From PSRF01 sp051000815 (GTDB lineage: Bacteria; Acidobacteriota; Blastocatellia; Pyrinomonadales; Pyrinomonadaceae): a DNA stretch of 64,000 nt. Location: the NCBI GenBank assembly GCA_051000815.1, contig JBPCNX010000006.1:61947-125946 (forward strand), written 5' to 3'. Shown piece by piece: positions 1 through 7,474 of the stretch. A model generated the notes under the pieces. It saw only the letters and a program-made list of their open reading frames with translations. It was not told the origin of the DNA and made no database searches. The stretch's first letter is position 1, and each line of letters starts with the position of its first letter. Both the position numbers and the translations under genes were made by a program.

Positions 1-267
1 CTAAACGAACATAGCGCGTGGGTGTTCGCTAATTGGGTTGAAAACCTGGGAGAGTTTCGCATCACCCTCACGGCGCCCGCCATCAATGCCGCGGCGAATG
101 TCCTCTTCCTGGTAACGGGCGAAAAGAAAGCAGTTGTTCTTGCGGAAATTTTTGGAGAACGTTTGGAGCCGGGGCGCTTTCCGGCTCAGTTGATCCAGCC
201 GCATGAGGGCTCGCTATTATGGATGGTTGACCCGGCAGCCGCGCAGATCGGTGGCGTTGAAAAGTGA
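1..267 (+). CDS. pgl: 6-phosphogluconolactonase, C-terminal part (runs off window start)
   Basis: This would hydrolyse 6-phosphogluconolactone to 6-phosphogluconate in the cytosolic oxidative pentose phosphate pathway. Frame 1 is open from the first base to a TGA at 265-267, giving the last 88 residues. Visible family features are the C-terminal block RITLT followed by P-x-IN-A-A and FLVTG-x-x-KA, then PAQLI-x-P and the W-x-VD-x-AAA end typical of the SugarP_isomerase/6PGL fold. The 5' part lies outside the window, so operon partners such as zwf or gnd cannot be judged. The downstream gene is on the opposite strand. The identification rests on motif recognition and is fairly secure. Confidence 0.85.
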   Translation, partial: LNEHSAWVFANWVENLGEFRITLTAPAINAAANVLFLVTGEKKAVVLAEIFGERLEPGRFPAQLIQPHEGSLLWMVDPAAAQIGGVEK

Positions 268-332
268 CGAGTGTAGATAAGAGGCGACGACCCTTGCCAA
301 GACAAGCCATTCACCTGGGAACACAACACCCA

Positions 333-455
333 TCAGCAGCTCACGTAACCCAGCAGCCAGAACACAATGATAAAAATTAGGATGGTGGAAATGCAGCCGC
401 CGCCAAATTTCCACGCTGCGGCGCCGGCCAGTATTCCTCGCAATGGTCCTTCCAT
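333..455 (-). CDS. small single-pass membrane peptide (40 aa)
   Basis: A 40-residue reading frame from ATG at 453-455 to TGA at 333-335. The N-terminal half is Gly/Ala-rich (ILAGAAAWKFGGGC) and is followed by one hydrophobic segment, about residues 22-38 (ISTILIFIIVFWLLGYV), consistent with a single membrane helix. It lies alone between pgl and the hemerythrin gene. Function is unknown. I recognise the pattern as one of several tiny hydrophobic peptides in this window (compare 4670-4822 and 14639-14791). Coding status is inferred from the clean transmembrane pattern only; a conservation test would decide. Confidence 0.5.
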   Translation of the reverse strand: MEGPLRGILAGAAAWKFGGGCISTILIFIIVFWLLGYVSC

Positions 456-534
456 AATTCGTTTCCTTGCGGGCCGGATCGATCCGGCCCTTCAGATCGG
501 TTTAAATACTAATGAGTCGACGTCAGAAGCCGAA

Positions 535-987
535 TCAACGGGCGCCTGCAGCCTTCTGTTTGCCTTTCGCCTCTTCAAGCCGGGCTCCCAGAGTTTCAAG
601 TTCATCCTCGCTCAAAACCTTGCGGGCTTTTTTGAACATCTCGCCTTCTTCCTCTTCAACATGGTGTTCGACATTTTCTTTAAGCACGGTAAACTTCGCG
701 GTCCACTCTTCGGTTTCCTTGGATTCAGATTCAAGTTCACCAAGGAGTTGCTTTACGAGACGATGTTCCTCGTAGGCCTCAAGGGTGATCTCATGGGTTG
801 GATCGGCTTTTTCGAGGACCGGGTAGAGAATGGTCTCCTCGATCATCGCATGGATATCAAGTTCAGTTTTGAGTTGTGTGAATAACTCGTCTCGTGTTTT
901 AATTGCCCGCTCTGTCGTGCCGTCGATTTTTTCCATTAGTCCGGCAACCGTTTTATGGTCGTTTTTTAGCAATGTAAAAGCATCCAT
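535..987 (-). CDS. hemerythrin (HHE) domain protein
   Basis: A cytosolic four-helix-bundle protein of 150 residues, the usual length for stand-alone bacterial HHE proteins, which bind a di-iron centre and are linked to O2, NO or oxidative stress sensing and repair. Candidate iron ligands are all present: His11 in NDHKTV, His46 and Glu50 in DIHAMIEE, His75 in EEHRLV, and His108/His109 in VEHHVEEEE. The C-terminus is charged and Lys/Ala-rich. The start ATG at 985-987 is followed directly by the conserved helix with the first His. It is a monocistronic minus-strand gene. The exact role (iron store, NO sensor, repair) cannot be read from sequence. Confidence 0.85.
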   Translation of the reverse strand: MDAFTLLKNDHKTVAGLMEKIDGTTERAIKTRDELFTQLKTELDIHAMIEETILYPVLEKADPTHEITLEAYEEHRLVKQLLGELESESKETEEWTAKFTVLKENVEHHVEEEEGEMFKKARKVLSEDELETLGARLEEAKGKQKAAGAR

Positions 988-1178
988 TGGTCCGCTTTTC
1001 CTCCTCTGAAATCTCCTTGAATCGAACGATATTGGAACACCGCAATACCTTCAGGCTCAGCGGAGCAACATTGATGCCATTCCGTCTTCTGTATCTTCTT
1101 GTGACTTTGTGTGAGAAGGCGAATGCCTCTTGAACGCTTGGAATAAAATCGTGCGACCAGAACCTTGCCCGACTTCAT

Positions 1179-1391
1179 CGGGCTAGCCCGAAGGGCGGCT
1201 AGGCCAGCGCTTATGGCGCTGGTTTAGTCGAGCCTAAAGATCTGATCAGCACGCTTTAGCGTGCTTACAGTCCGGCTCAAAAATAATTCATTGAAGGCCG
1301 TTGAAACGGCCTGGAAAATATTTCGGCAGCTTGAACCAGCCGTAAAACGGCTGGCCTAATCGCCCGTACGGGCCAGCCGCATGAATGCGGC
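1179..1391. repeat. cluster of stacked short palindromes (copy A of a dispersed element)
   Basis: Seven near-perfect hairpins in a row: CGGGCTAGCCCG (1179-1190), CCAGCGC/GCGCTGG around TTATG (1204-1222), GCACGC/GCGTGC (1249-1264), GGCCGTTGAAACGGCC (1296-1311), CCAGCCGT/ACGGCTGG (1336-1354), GCCCGTACGGGC (1362-1373) and GCCGC/GCGGC around ATGAAT (1376-1391). The last four recur in the same order at 33506-33599. This indicates a dispersed, structured intergenic element. Confidence 0.8.
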
Positions 1392-1436
1392 AAACAGAGA
1401 AAGCCCGGTCTGGTTGCAAAGGGGGGCGGCCACCTA

Positions 1437-1532
1437 GTTCCGCTCCTACGATGCGGACACGGAGTTCCGTCTCTACGATGCGGACACGGAGTTCCGCCCC
1501 TAGGATGCGGACACGAGTTCCGCCGCTACGAT
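1437..1532. repeat. 27-bp tandem repeat, about 3.6 units
   Basis: Units begin GTTCCG and carry CTACGATGCGGACAC. Unit 1 is 1437-1463, unit 2 is 1464-1490, unit 3 is 1491-1516 (26 bases, one G lost) and a partial unit is 1517-1532. Copies differ only in the bases after GTTCCG. No spacer pattern is seen, so it is not a CRISPR array. Confidence 0.85.
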
Positions 1533-1564
1533 ATAGTCCGTAACCAGGTAGTGAGATGCAGCGA

Positions 1565-2584
1565 TCACCTCTGCGCTGACTGTTTGAGAAACTTGAGCAA
1601 CGCCTTTTCGCCAGCGTGCAGCTTGCGGCCCCGGTAGGCAACAAAGTGTTCGAGCGTTTCGAAGTGGCCTTCAATTATTTTCCCGCGTTCGAAGCTGTTA
1701 ATAATCGTAGGACAGATGTAAGAGCTGCGACAAACGGCGGGTGTGTTCCCCAGCATCTCAGCCGTCTCTTTGATAGCCGCGACCACCTTTCGCCGGCGCG
1801 CCGGTAACTTCTCCTCGATGTCGGTGCCGGTTCGCGCGAGGGCGCAGGCACAGATGATGGTTCCCGCCCAGGTGCGGAAATCTTTAGCGCTGAACTTCTC
1901 GCCCATTGTCTCCTTGATGTACTCGTTAATATGACGATTGGTGACGTTTACAAATTCTCCATTGCCATTCTGGTACTTGAACACCTCTTTACCCCGGGCT
2001 TTGAGCAGACCTCTGATTACTTTGGCCACCTGGCGATCCTTCAATTGTCGTTGCTGGCGCACTCCAGATTTTCCCGGAAAATCAAATTCAATCACTTCGC
2101 CTTTTACACTTACGTGCTTCGGTCGCAGCGTGGCCACGCCGAAGCTGCCATTCTCCGTCGCATATACCTGGCTTCCGGGACGCATGAAACAGGTGGACAA
2201 GACGCGGACGATTGAGGCGAGCACACGCTCCTTGCCGAGATTTGGTTGACGCAGGTGTCTGGCAACGGCAGCACGCATCTTTGGAAGGGTTTCGGCAAAC
2301 TTGATCAAACGTCGAAATTTCTTTAAATCCTGAGCCCGAACGTGGTTTTCATGGTAGCGATACTGCCAGCGACCGGCCACGTCTTTTCCGACGGCTTGTA
2401 GTCTGCCTCCCGATGAAGAGTTGATCGCAACTTCAGTCCATGCCGGTGGAATAACGAGGTCGTTGATTCTTTTGAGGTCGGCTGCGCTTACTTTACCGCC
2501 ATCACTGCGTTTATAGCGGAAGCCACGCTTTGGCGAACCAAGTCTAATGATTCCGTTCTGCTGCAGCTTTTCAATTCTTGTCAT
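1565..2584 (-). CDS. DNA topoisomerase IB, poxvirus-like bacterial type
   Basis: Relaxes supercoils by cutting one strand through a 3'-phosphotyrosyl intermediate; cytosolic and nucleoid-associated. The 339 residues match the compact bacterial family. The N-terminal domain shows V-IPPAW and GRWQYRYHE (about residues 44-79). In the catalytic domain, Arg135 is in FMRPGS, Lys156 in LRPKHV, Arg237 in DFRTWAGT and the nucleophile Tyr289 in CRSSYI. Asn280 stands where the viral enzyme has His265, as in other bacterial members. Start ATG is at 2582-2584; the next gene is divergent. No fusion or truncation is seen. The gene is typical of soil bacteria and not essential, so it is an accessory enzyme. 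Confidence 0.92.
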   Translation of the reverse strand: MTRIEKLQQNGIIRLGSPKRGFRYKRSDGGKVSAADLKRINDLVIPPAWTEVAINSSSGGRLQAVGKDVAGRWQYRYHENHVRAQDLKKFRRLIKFAETLPKMRAAVARHLRQPNLGKERVLASIVRVLSTCFMRPGSQVYATENGSFGVATLRPKHVSVKGEVIEFDFPGKSGVRQQRQLKDRQVAKVIRGLLKARGKEVFKYQNGNGEFVNVTNRHINEYIKETMGEKFSAKDFRTWAGTIICACALARTGTDIEEKLPARRRKVVAAIKETAEMLGNTPAVCRSSYICPTIINSFERGKIIEGHFETLEHFVAYRGRKLHAGEKALLKFLKQSAQR

Positions 2585-2650
2585 GTGAGCTGGTCGCGAT
2601 TCTGGGCACGAGAGTTGTTAGAAGTCTAAGAACTAGCGCCCAGGACGAAC

Positions 2651-2872
2651 ATGAATACGTTTGCCTCGAACAAAAGGAAGGTCCTCGTGAGAGTTTCAAA
2701 ACAGACGCGCCAATTAGCCACTACCTGTATTTCGTGTGGTTTGATGATTACCCGTAAAGCTTCGGGTCACGAGGCGCGAATTTGTTTGATTTGTTACGCG
2801 CGCCTGTTAAATGATTACTTCCAGAGGAACCTCTCCTTAAAATCACCCGATAATGGCCAATCAAAACAGTGA
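2651..2872 (+). CDS. small two-CxxC putative zinc-ribbon protein
   Basis: A 73-residue frame, divergent from topoisomerase IB. Two Cys pairs, CISCG near residue 27 and CLICY near residue 46, are spaced like a zinc ribbon, suggesting one structural zinc site. The N-terminus is basic. A weak AGGA lies upstream of the ATG at 2651; GTG at 2690 is an alternative start. I do not recognise a named family. Nucleic-acid or protein binding is only a guess from the zinc-ribbon-like pattern. Confidence 0.5.
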   Translation: MNTFASNKRKVLVRVSKQTRQLATTCISCGLMITRKASGHEARICLICYARLLNDYFQRNLSLKSPDNGQSKQ

Positions 2873-2878
2873 TGGCAG

Positions 2879-3073
2879 TCACTTTCGTTTCTGATCGCCC
2901 CGATCGCCTTGTCCCGCCGGCACCTTCGTTTTTGCGGCCTGCCTACTATCCTGAGCCAAAGACTTACCAACGTCGTCAGACTCTTTGAATTGGCCTTGCT
3001 TATCACGTCGGACGAAGCGCTTGTCCGTTCCGGTATCAATTAGCTCACGCGCGGATGAATTCTTTTTGGTCAT
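2879..3073 (-). CDS. small charged conserved hypothetical protein (64 aa)
   Basis: A hydrophilic 64-residue protein with the block LIDTGTDKRFVRRD, then G-x-FKESDDVGKSLA and a KTKVPAGQGDRGD tail. This arrangement recurs in small proteins of many soil bacteria and is mostly charged with no hydrophobic core, so it may be disordered or nucleic-acid-associated. It converges with the zinc-ribbon gene, leaving 6 bases between stops. Upstream of the ATG (3071-3073) the minus strand carries GGGAGAAATAAG, a usable ribosome site. Function unknown. Confidence 0.65.
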   Translation of the reverse strand: MTKKNSSARELIDTGTDKRFVRRDKQGQFKESDDVGKSLAQDSRQAAKTKVPAGQGDRGDQKRK

Positions 3074-3355
3074 CTTATTTCTCCCATCTGTGTAGGCTTC
3101 CTATACATCGCTCACCGTCGGTTGTTTAGTTACAGATCAGTGAGTTTGACGAATGTCGCTCTGAACCGGGCAGCGCAATAGTAGTGCCACCGGAGTTTTT
3201 CGTAAGGACCCCGCGGTATGGCGGGGTGGAGCCCTACGGTCACGACTTTTCGGATTCGAAGAAGGCAACGAAGAAGAGTGACCCAACTTGTGGGCGCGAC
3301 ATTTGCAGAGAGTCGACCGAGAGTATTCCGACACATAGTCAGGGAGGCCGTTCTG

Positions 3356-3643
3356 ATGCCACGAGGAGACAAGGGGGCTTACACAGACAAGCAAAAGCGT
3401 AGAGCAGAACACATCGAGGATAGTTACGAGGAAAAGGGAGTTTCCAGTAAGGAAGCAGCGTCGCGCGCCTGGGCCACGGTGAATAAGGAGTCAGGAGGCG
3501 GTAAAAAGAGCGGCAGTGGCCGCGGCAAGAAGGAGAACCGCAGCGCTTCAAAAAAAGGCGGCAAGAAGGGTGGCAAGAAAGCGGGTACGAAAAAATCAGC
3601 AACAAAAAGCACAAGCAAGAAAGGCGGCAGCAAGAAGCGGTAG
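3356..3643 (+). CDS. Lys/Gly-rich small basic protein (95 aa), often labelled plasmid stabilization protein
   Basis: The N-terminal region (residues about 1-45) has MPRGDKGAYTDKQKRRAEHI and then EKGVS-KEAA-RAWATVNKES, a conserved module found in small soil-bacterial proteins. The C-terminal half is a low-complexity tail of Lys, Gly, Ser and Ala, histone-tail-like. ATG 3356 was chosen because AGGGAGG sits just upstream; longer frames start in non-conserved sequence. DNA compaction or stress protection is inference; the common database label does not prove plasmid maintenance. The SDR gene follows 15 bases downstream, so the two may be co-transcribed. Confidence 0.7.
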   Translation: MPRGDKGAYTDKQKRRAEHIEDSYEEKGVSSKEAASRAWATVNKESGGGKKSGSGRGKKENRSASKKGGKKGGKKAGTKKSATKSTSKKGGSKKR

Positions 3644-3658
3644 TCCCAGGTAAAGATA

Positions 3659-4645
3659 ATGTCGAACAAACGAGGGACAGCAGTTAAGAAGCGAAGTCAA
3701 AGCGCAAAGCCGGCAACCAGGAACGCCGTCAGGAATGGCGGGGTCGCTGCTCGTGGTTCCCGTAACGGGGAGGTGGGCCAGCTAAAAGAGCCGAAGTCTC
3801 CAATGCCCGCCCAGCATCAGCGAAAGCCGGGCATTGAAGGGAAGTTAAAGCCGCGGCCGAAATACGAAGCGCCCCTGTACAAGGGCTCGGGAAAATTGAA
3901 TCAAAAGGTGGCCTTGATTACGGGAGGCGATTCGGGAATTGGTAGAGCGGTGGCGGTCTTGTTTGCGCGCGAGGGTGCAGATGTAGCCTTTACTTACCTC
4001 CGTCAGGAGCGGAGCGACGCCGAAGAAACCCGCTCGGCTATTGAAGCTGAGGGACGGCGAGCCCTGTTGCTTTCCGGAGATTTGCGCGAACCGAGTTTCT
4101 GCGCTGACGCCGTCAAACAGACCGTAAAGCAGTTTGGCAAACTCGATATTCTCGTTAACAACGCGGCCTTTCAGCAACATCAAGACACCCTTGCCGATCT
4201 TTCCGATGAGCAGCTGGACCGTACGTTCAAGACAAACATCTATGCGTATTTTCGCGTCACCAAAGCAGCCCTACCTCACTTGAAGCGAGGAAGCGCAATC
4301 GTCAATACCGGATCGATTACCGGGCTGGAGGGGAGCAAGCACTTGCTGGACTATTCGGCCACCAAAGGAGCTATCCACGCATTTACAAAATCCCTCGCGC
4401 AGAACCTCGTCGGCCAGGGAATTCGTGTGAATTGCGTGTCGCCGGGTCCGGTGTGGACGCCACTGAACCCCTCAGACCAGGCTGCGAAGGATGTTGCTGA
4501 GTTTGGAGCCGACACTCCGATGAAGCGGCCTGCTCAACCGGAGGAAATTGCCCCCGCATTTGTTTACTTCGCTTCGGAAATAAATTCAAGTTATGTGACT
4601 GGTGAAGTATTAACGCTGCTCGGCGGAGAAACCACCGCCGCGTAA
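3659..4645 (+). CDS. SDR-family NAD(P)-dependent oxidoreductase
   Basis: A Rossmann-fold dehydrogenase of 328 residues. The glycine-rich motif ITGGDSGIG is at about residues 87-95, the NNAA motif follows strand 4 at about 165, and the catalytic Ser lies in NTGSITG with Tyr and Lys in DYSATKGA (about 230). The first ~80 residues are a basic extension (KKRSQSAKPATRN) plus the PGIEGKLKP-RP-Y segment typical of the YhdF/YdaD-like general-stress subgroup. Substrate unknown. It sits between the Lys-rich protein and a small membrane peptide on the same strand, which fits a stress-related cluster. Confidence 0.88.
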   Translation: MSNKRGTAVKKRSQSAKPATRNAVRNGGVAARGSRNGEVGQLKEPKSPMPAQHQRKPGIEGKLKPRPKYEAPLYKGSGKLNQKVALITGGDSGIGRAVAVLFAREGADVAFTYLRQERSDAEETRSAIEAEGRRALLLSGDLREPSFCADAVKQTVKQFGKLDILVNNAAFQQHQDTLADLSDEQLDRTFKTNIYAYFRVTKAALPHLKRGSAIVNTGSITGLEGSKHLLDYSATKGAIHAFTKSLAQNLVGQGIRVNCVSPGPVWTPLNPSDQAAKDVAEFGADTPMKRPAQPEEIAPAFVYFASEINSSYVTGEVLTLLGGETTAA

Positions 4646-4669
4646 TCAACACAGCAGGAGGATCAAGAC

Positions 4670-4822
4670 ATGGGCGAAGATGGTGGCAGTGGTAGCACGG
4701 GAGTGGTCGCGATTCTGGTGATCTTTGTGATCATCGTGGTCGCAGCCCTCTTTGTTTTCGGGGGACGCATCTTTAGCGGCGACAAGAAAGTCGACGTAAA
4801 TATTAGCGCTCCTGCCAGATAG
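4670..4822 (+). CDS. small single-pass membrane peptide (50 aa)
   Basis: ATG 4670 follows a strong AGGAGG site at 4656-4661. The 50-residue product has a Gly/Ser N-terminus (GEDGGSGSTG), one strongly hydrophobic helix at about residues 11-31 (VVAILVIFVIIVVAALFVF) and a short polar tail with DKKVDVNI. It starts 24 bases after the SDR stop, so it probably shares its transcript. No family name is recognised. The good ribosome site makes it a likely real gene. Confidence 0.6.
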   Translation: MGEDGGSGSTGVVAILVIFVIIVVAALFVFGGRIFSGDKKVDVNISAPAR

Positions 4823-4892
4823 TCAAAAGTTTCGACTCTCTTTCATGATCGGGCTGGAAGTAAGGCCCGATTAGTCGTTCTTTATAGTTATC

Positions 4893-5294
4893 GTGAAAGA
4901 GTTTGCGGAGCGAAAAAGCCGGCCACTATATGTGGTCAAAGGGTCAGGGGCCTCGAGTACGGTCTTCGAATTCACTTCGACTTCAGTTCATCGCACCTTC
5001 GAAGGCTGGCGTAAAGCTCTGGGAGTGAATGATCAGGAATCGATCCCGTCGACCACCGCTCTTCTGGAGGCGGAACGCAACGACTACTTGCTGACCCGGC
5101 CGCGATCACTGAAACTTTGTGTTCCCGTGGTTGCCAAATCGCGGACGACGGCAAGCGATTCTGCTGCACCTGCCAACCTTACGACTGAGGATTACATCCA
5201 GGTGATGCTGTCAACGATTCGCGAGAGTCGCCAGCACGTTAACTGGCCGCCAGACGTCGTGTCGAAATTTCTCGCTGCTGACGTGATCAGATAG
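4893..5294 (+). CDS. hypothetical protein with C-terminal motif shared with 30667-30921
   Basis: A 133-residue frame starting with GTG. No known domain is recognised in the first 95 residues. The last ~37 residues (LTTEDYIQVM ... RES ... WPPDVV ... LAADVI) align with the C-terminus of the small protein at 30667-30921, which argues that both are real and share a module. There is no strong ribosome site, so the true start is uncertain. Function unknown. Confidence 0.5.
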   Translation: MKEFAERKSRPLYVVKGSGASSTVFEFTSTSVHRTFEGWRKALGVNDQESIPSTTALLEAERNDYLLTRPRSLKLCVPVVAKSRTTASDSAAPANLTTEDYIQVMLSTIRESRQHVNWPPDVVSKFLAADVIR

Positions 5295-5381
5295 ACCTGC
5301 CGAAACCACGTCTCCGTGTCCCCATCTCCGCGTCCCGTATCCCGCGTCTCCCCGTCTCCGCTCCCGTGTTAACCTTAACCG

Positions 5382-5507
5382 ATGAAGAGATTTCTCAAAG
5401 AAGTTTTGAACGTGATTCTGATCGTGGTGGCCATCTTGTCGGCGGGATTGGGACTGAAGGGCTTCTTGTTGTCGAGTCACTTTATTGACCTTTGCCTTCC
5501 CGTTTAG
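5382..5507 (+). pseudogene. N-terminal fragment resembling a YitT-family membrane protein
   Basis: A 41-residue frame from ATG 5382: MKRFLKEVLNV, then a hydrophobic helix and GLGLKGFLL-SSHFID, which resembles the first transmembrane helix and the LPNHFIDGG stretch of YitT/DUF161 proteins. It then ends in LCLPV and a TAG inside the tail of the opposite-strand phosphoesterase gene. Full YitT proteins are near 280 residues. I read this as a truncated remnant; a chance similarity or a genuine small peptide remain possible. The DNA upstream (5305-5370) is a CCGTCTCC-like low-complexity run. Confidence 0.4.
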
Positions 5508-6448
5508 GGCTTTTTGCGCTGATTGGGTAACACTCCGGCATCAACAGTCTCACCCGTACGCGAAACGGCCTGAAAGTAAAATTGATCTCCAACAATTTCT
5601 GCGACCATAAAAGACATGTCGCGGTCAAACGCCTTGTCCGTTAAAGCTGACTTGTCCTTCACGTCCCCGGAGCGCAGTTTCCCTCCCGCGCCCGCGACGA
5701 AATAGTAAATCCCTTTCTGCGGTTTAATTCTCTCGTAGAAGTGATCGTGGCCGGTCAATACTAAGTTGACTCCGTACTTCACGAATATGGGTTCCACGAT
5801 CTCACGCAGTTGATTGTCTGATCCGTGTTTGCCGCCCGAAGAATAAGGCGGGTGATGGAAAAAGCAGATCTTCCATTCAGAGGTGTCTTTCGCCAGCTCA
5901 CTCTCCAACCACTGCAGTTGTTTCTTGTCCATGTAGTTGCTGTTAAGCGCGTAGAAGGCAGCGTTGCCTTTCGTGAACCGGTAATACTCTTTCCCATTCA
6001 TGTTGAAGAGCTCATAAAAACGCTGCGCCGGCTCATCATGATTTCCCAGAGATGCGTAAAACTTCACTTGTTTGTCCAGGAGCGGCCGGTAAACATCCTC
6101 AAACTTGGCTTTGAAGTCCTTCGGAGTTTCGCCGCCGTAGATGTTGTCGCCCATCATCAGCACGAAGTCATAGGGAAAGGCCTCACGAAACTGGAGCATT
6201 ATGTCTGCTAACTGGTGCTGTTGTTTGGTGCCGGTGCCCGTATCGCCGATAATTCCGAAACGTACGGCGTTGTCGTTTGCGGGCAGGCTCACCTTGAGCA
6301 GTGAGTTTCTAACAGCGGGGGTCGAAACAGGTGCGCGTTTACCATTACTCTGCGCACTAATAGATGAGCTTTGTCCCAGGAAATTTGTCTGGACACCGCT
6401 AACGATCAGGAAAGTTATTGTTAACAGGTAAACATGAATGCGCTTCAT
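5504..6448 (-). CDS. secreted metallophosphoesterase (purple acid phosphatase-like)
   Basis: A calcineurin-type phosphoesterase of 314 residues with a signal-like N-terminus (KRIHVYLLTITFLIVSG), so probably periplasmic. The dinuclear metal motifs occur in order: GDTGTG with Asp69, MGDNIYGG with Asp101/Asn102, GNHDE with Asn136/His137, FFHHPPY with His198/His199, and GHDHFYER with His234/His236. It likely cleaves phosphate monoesters or diesters; the substrate is unknown. The start at 6446-6448 is preceded on the minus strand by CGGAGGAAGAG, a clear ribosome site. It is intact and monocistronic. Confidence 0.88.
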   Translation of the reverse strand: MKRIHVYLLTITFLIVSGVQTNFLGQSSSISAQSNGKRAPVSTPAVRNSLLKVSLPANDNAVRFGIIGDTGTGTKQQHQLADIMLQFREAFPYDFVLMMGDNIYGGETPKDFKAKFEDVYRPLLDKQVKFYASLGNHDEPAQRFYELFNMNGKEYYRFTKGNAAFYALNSNYMDKKQLQWLESELAKDTSEWKICFFHHPPYSSGGKHGSDNQLREIVEPIFVKYGVNLVLTGHDHFYERIKPQKGIYYFVAGAGGKLRSGDVKDKSALTDKAFDRDMSFMVAEIVGDQFYFQAVSRTGETVDAGVLPNQRKKP

Positions 6449-6475
6449 TCTCTTCCTCCGTTACACTTATGATTT

Positions 6476-7103
6476 TCAGGGCAGGGCATTGAGCATGTAA
6501 TCCACTATCAGCCCATTGTCAGTATCCACCAGCAACAGGTGGCGCTTCACAAAACGATACTTCACCTCTTTCGGCAATTCCGGCAACTTAAGCAAAAGCG
6601 TTGGCGGCATCTGCGTTAACTCCTTAGTCTCCGGGTAAAGTATAGTTTACTCGCAGCGGCACACCAGCGGTATCGGCTTCGAGAACTGTTTCGCGGAGTT
6701 CGGCCCGGTCATTGCCCTTAAACTCAGTCTTGATGGTTCCGCGGATGTAATCGGCAGCCGATGGCGAAAAGATATTACCGGGCTTCGCGTTGCTGCGTGC
6801 GGCTCTCAACGCTTCTGCAAAACGCTTCTGATAAGCGGCGATCTGTTCAGGCGTCGAGTCTTTTGAAAGTGGTGGCAATTGTTTTCTGACTTTCTCGCGC
6901 ACCGCGACAAACTGCTTCACGCCCCGTTGGAAAGGAGCCAGGAGTGCTTTCTCCTCCTTCGTCAATGGCTTGGTCTTCACGACAGTACTCTGCAGAGTGC
7001 TTTCCGATCGGGCAGCTATAGCGAGCGGCAACATTCCGGCAACGATGATTAAGACGACGACCTTGATTATCGAATCTGATTGTAGGTTTGTGTGTTTCAT
7101 CAT
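6476..7103 (-). pseudogene. secreted hypothetical protein, single-base frameshift near 6632
   Basis: Starting at ATG 7103 or 7100 (MKHTN), the product has a signal-like helix (VVVLIIVAGMLPLAIAA) and a helical region with PLTKEEKALLAPF and DSTPEQIAAYQKR. The first frame ends at 6624 after VNYTLPGD. A second frame continues at once with PETKELTQMPPTLLL, LPELPKEV, YRFVKRHLLLVD and DYMLNALP to TGA at 6476. Removing one T from the TTT run near 6632 joins them, so the full gene is about 209 residues. It may be a sequencing or assembly error rather than true loss. Function unknown. Confidence 0.65.
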
Positions 7104-7474
7104 GGGTAAACCCGCAAGCACGATGCCATTGAGGTCTCACTCTAGAGTCTTCACGGCTTTCGTCTTGCAAAGATGCAGTTTCGTCAAACTGCGAGTGTCC
7201 CTGCGTTAAAACGTAAACATAGCGCCGAATGTCGCTCAAATACGGCTTGACAATGTATTCATTTCGTTTCCTTTGTATGTTCGAGGATGGTACGAATGAA
7301 GGGCTTGGCCCTGTTTCCGAGTCAAGCGCCGTTATTTACGACATCCTTGTAAAATTGCCTTGCAACGGGCGTTTGAGATAACTCAGAAATTCCTTGGATT
7401 ATGAGCGGTCGTGGCACAGCTTGCGCCTAGTGTTAGTTGATTTGAATCTCGGTCCGCTAAATCCGGAGGTCGAT
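7104..7474. other. intergenic region between divergent genes
   Basis: About 370 bases upstream of both the minus-strand secreted gene and the plus-strand gene at 7475. I see a TTGACA at about 7246 but no well-spaced -10 partner, and no repeat or RNA gene. Confidence 0.4.

Larger units (their letters stand above)
988..1564. other. gene-free stretch with stacked hairpins
   Basis: About 575 bases lie between the hemerythrin and topoisomerase genes. I see no convincing gene. The stretch holds a series of perfect short hairpins from 1179 to 1391 and a 27-bp tandem repeat from 1437 to 1532, both listed separately. Open frames here are made of repeat translations. Confidence 0.7.

Noticed and set aside
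1437..1532. CRISPR array
   Set aside because: Units are directly adjacent with no spacers, too few, and no cas gene is present.
1288..1674. Minus-strand frame with RVRIVGAEL repeats
   Set aside because: It only translates the hairpins and the 27-bp repeat and overlaps the end of the topoisomerase gene.
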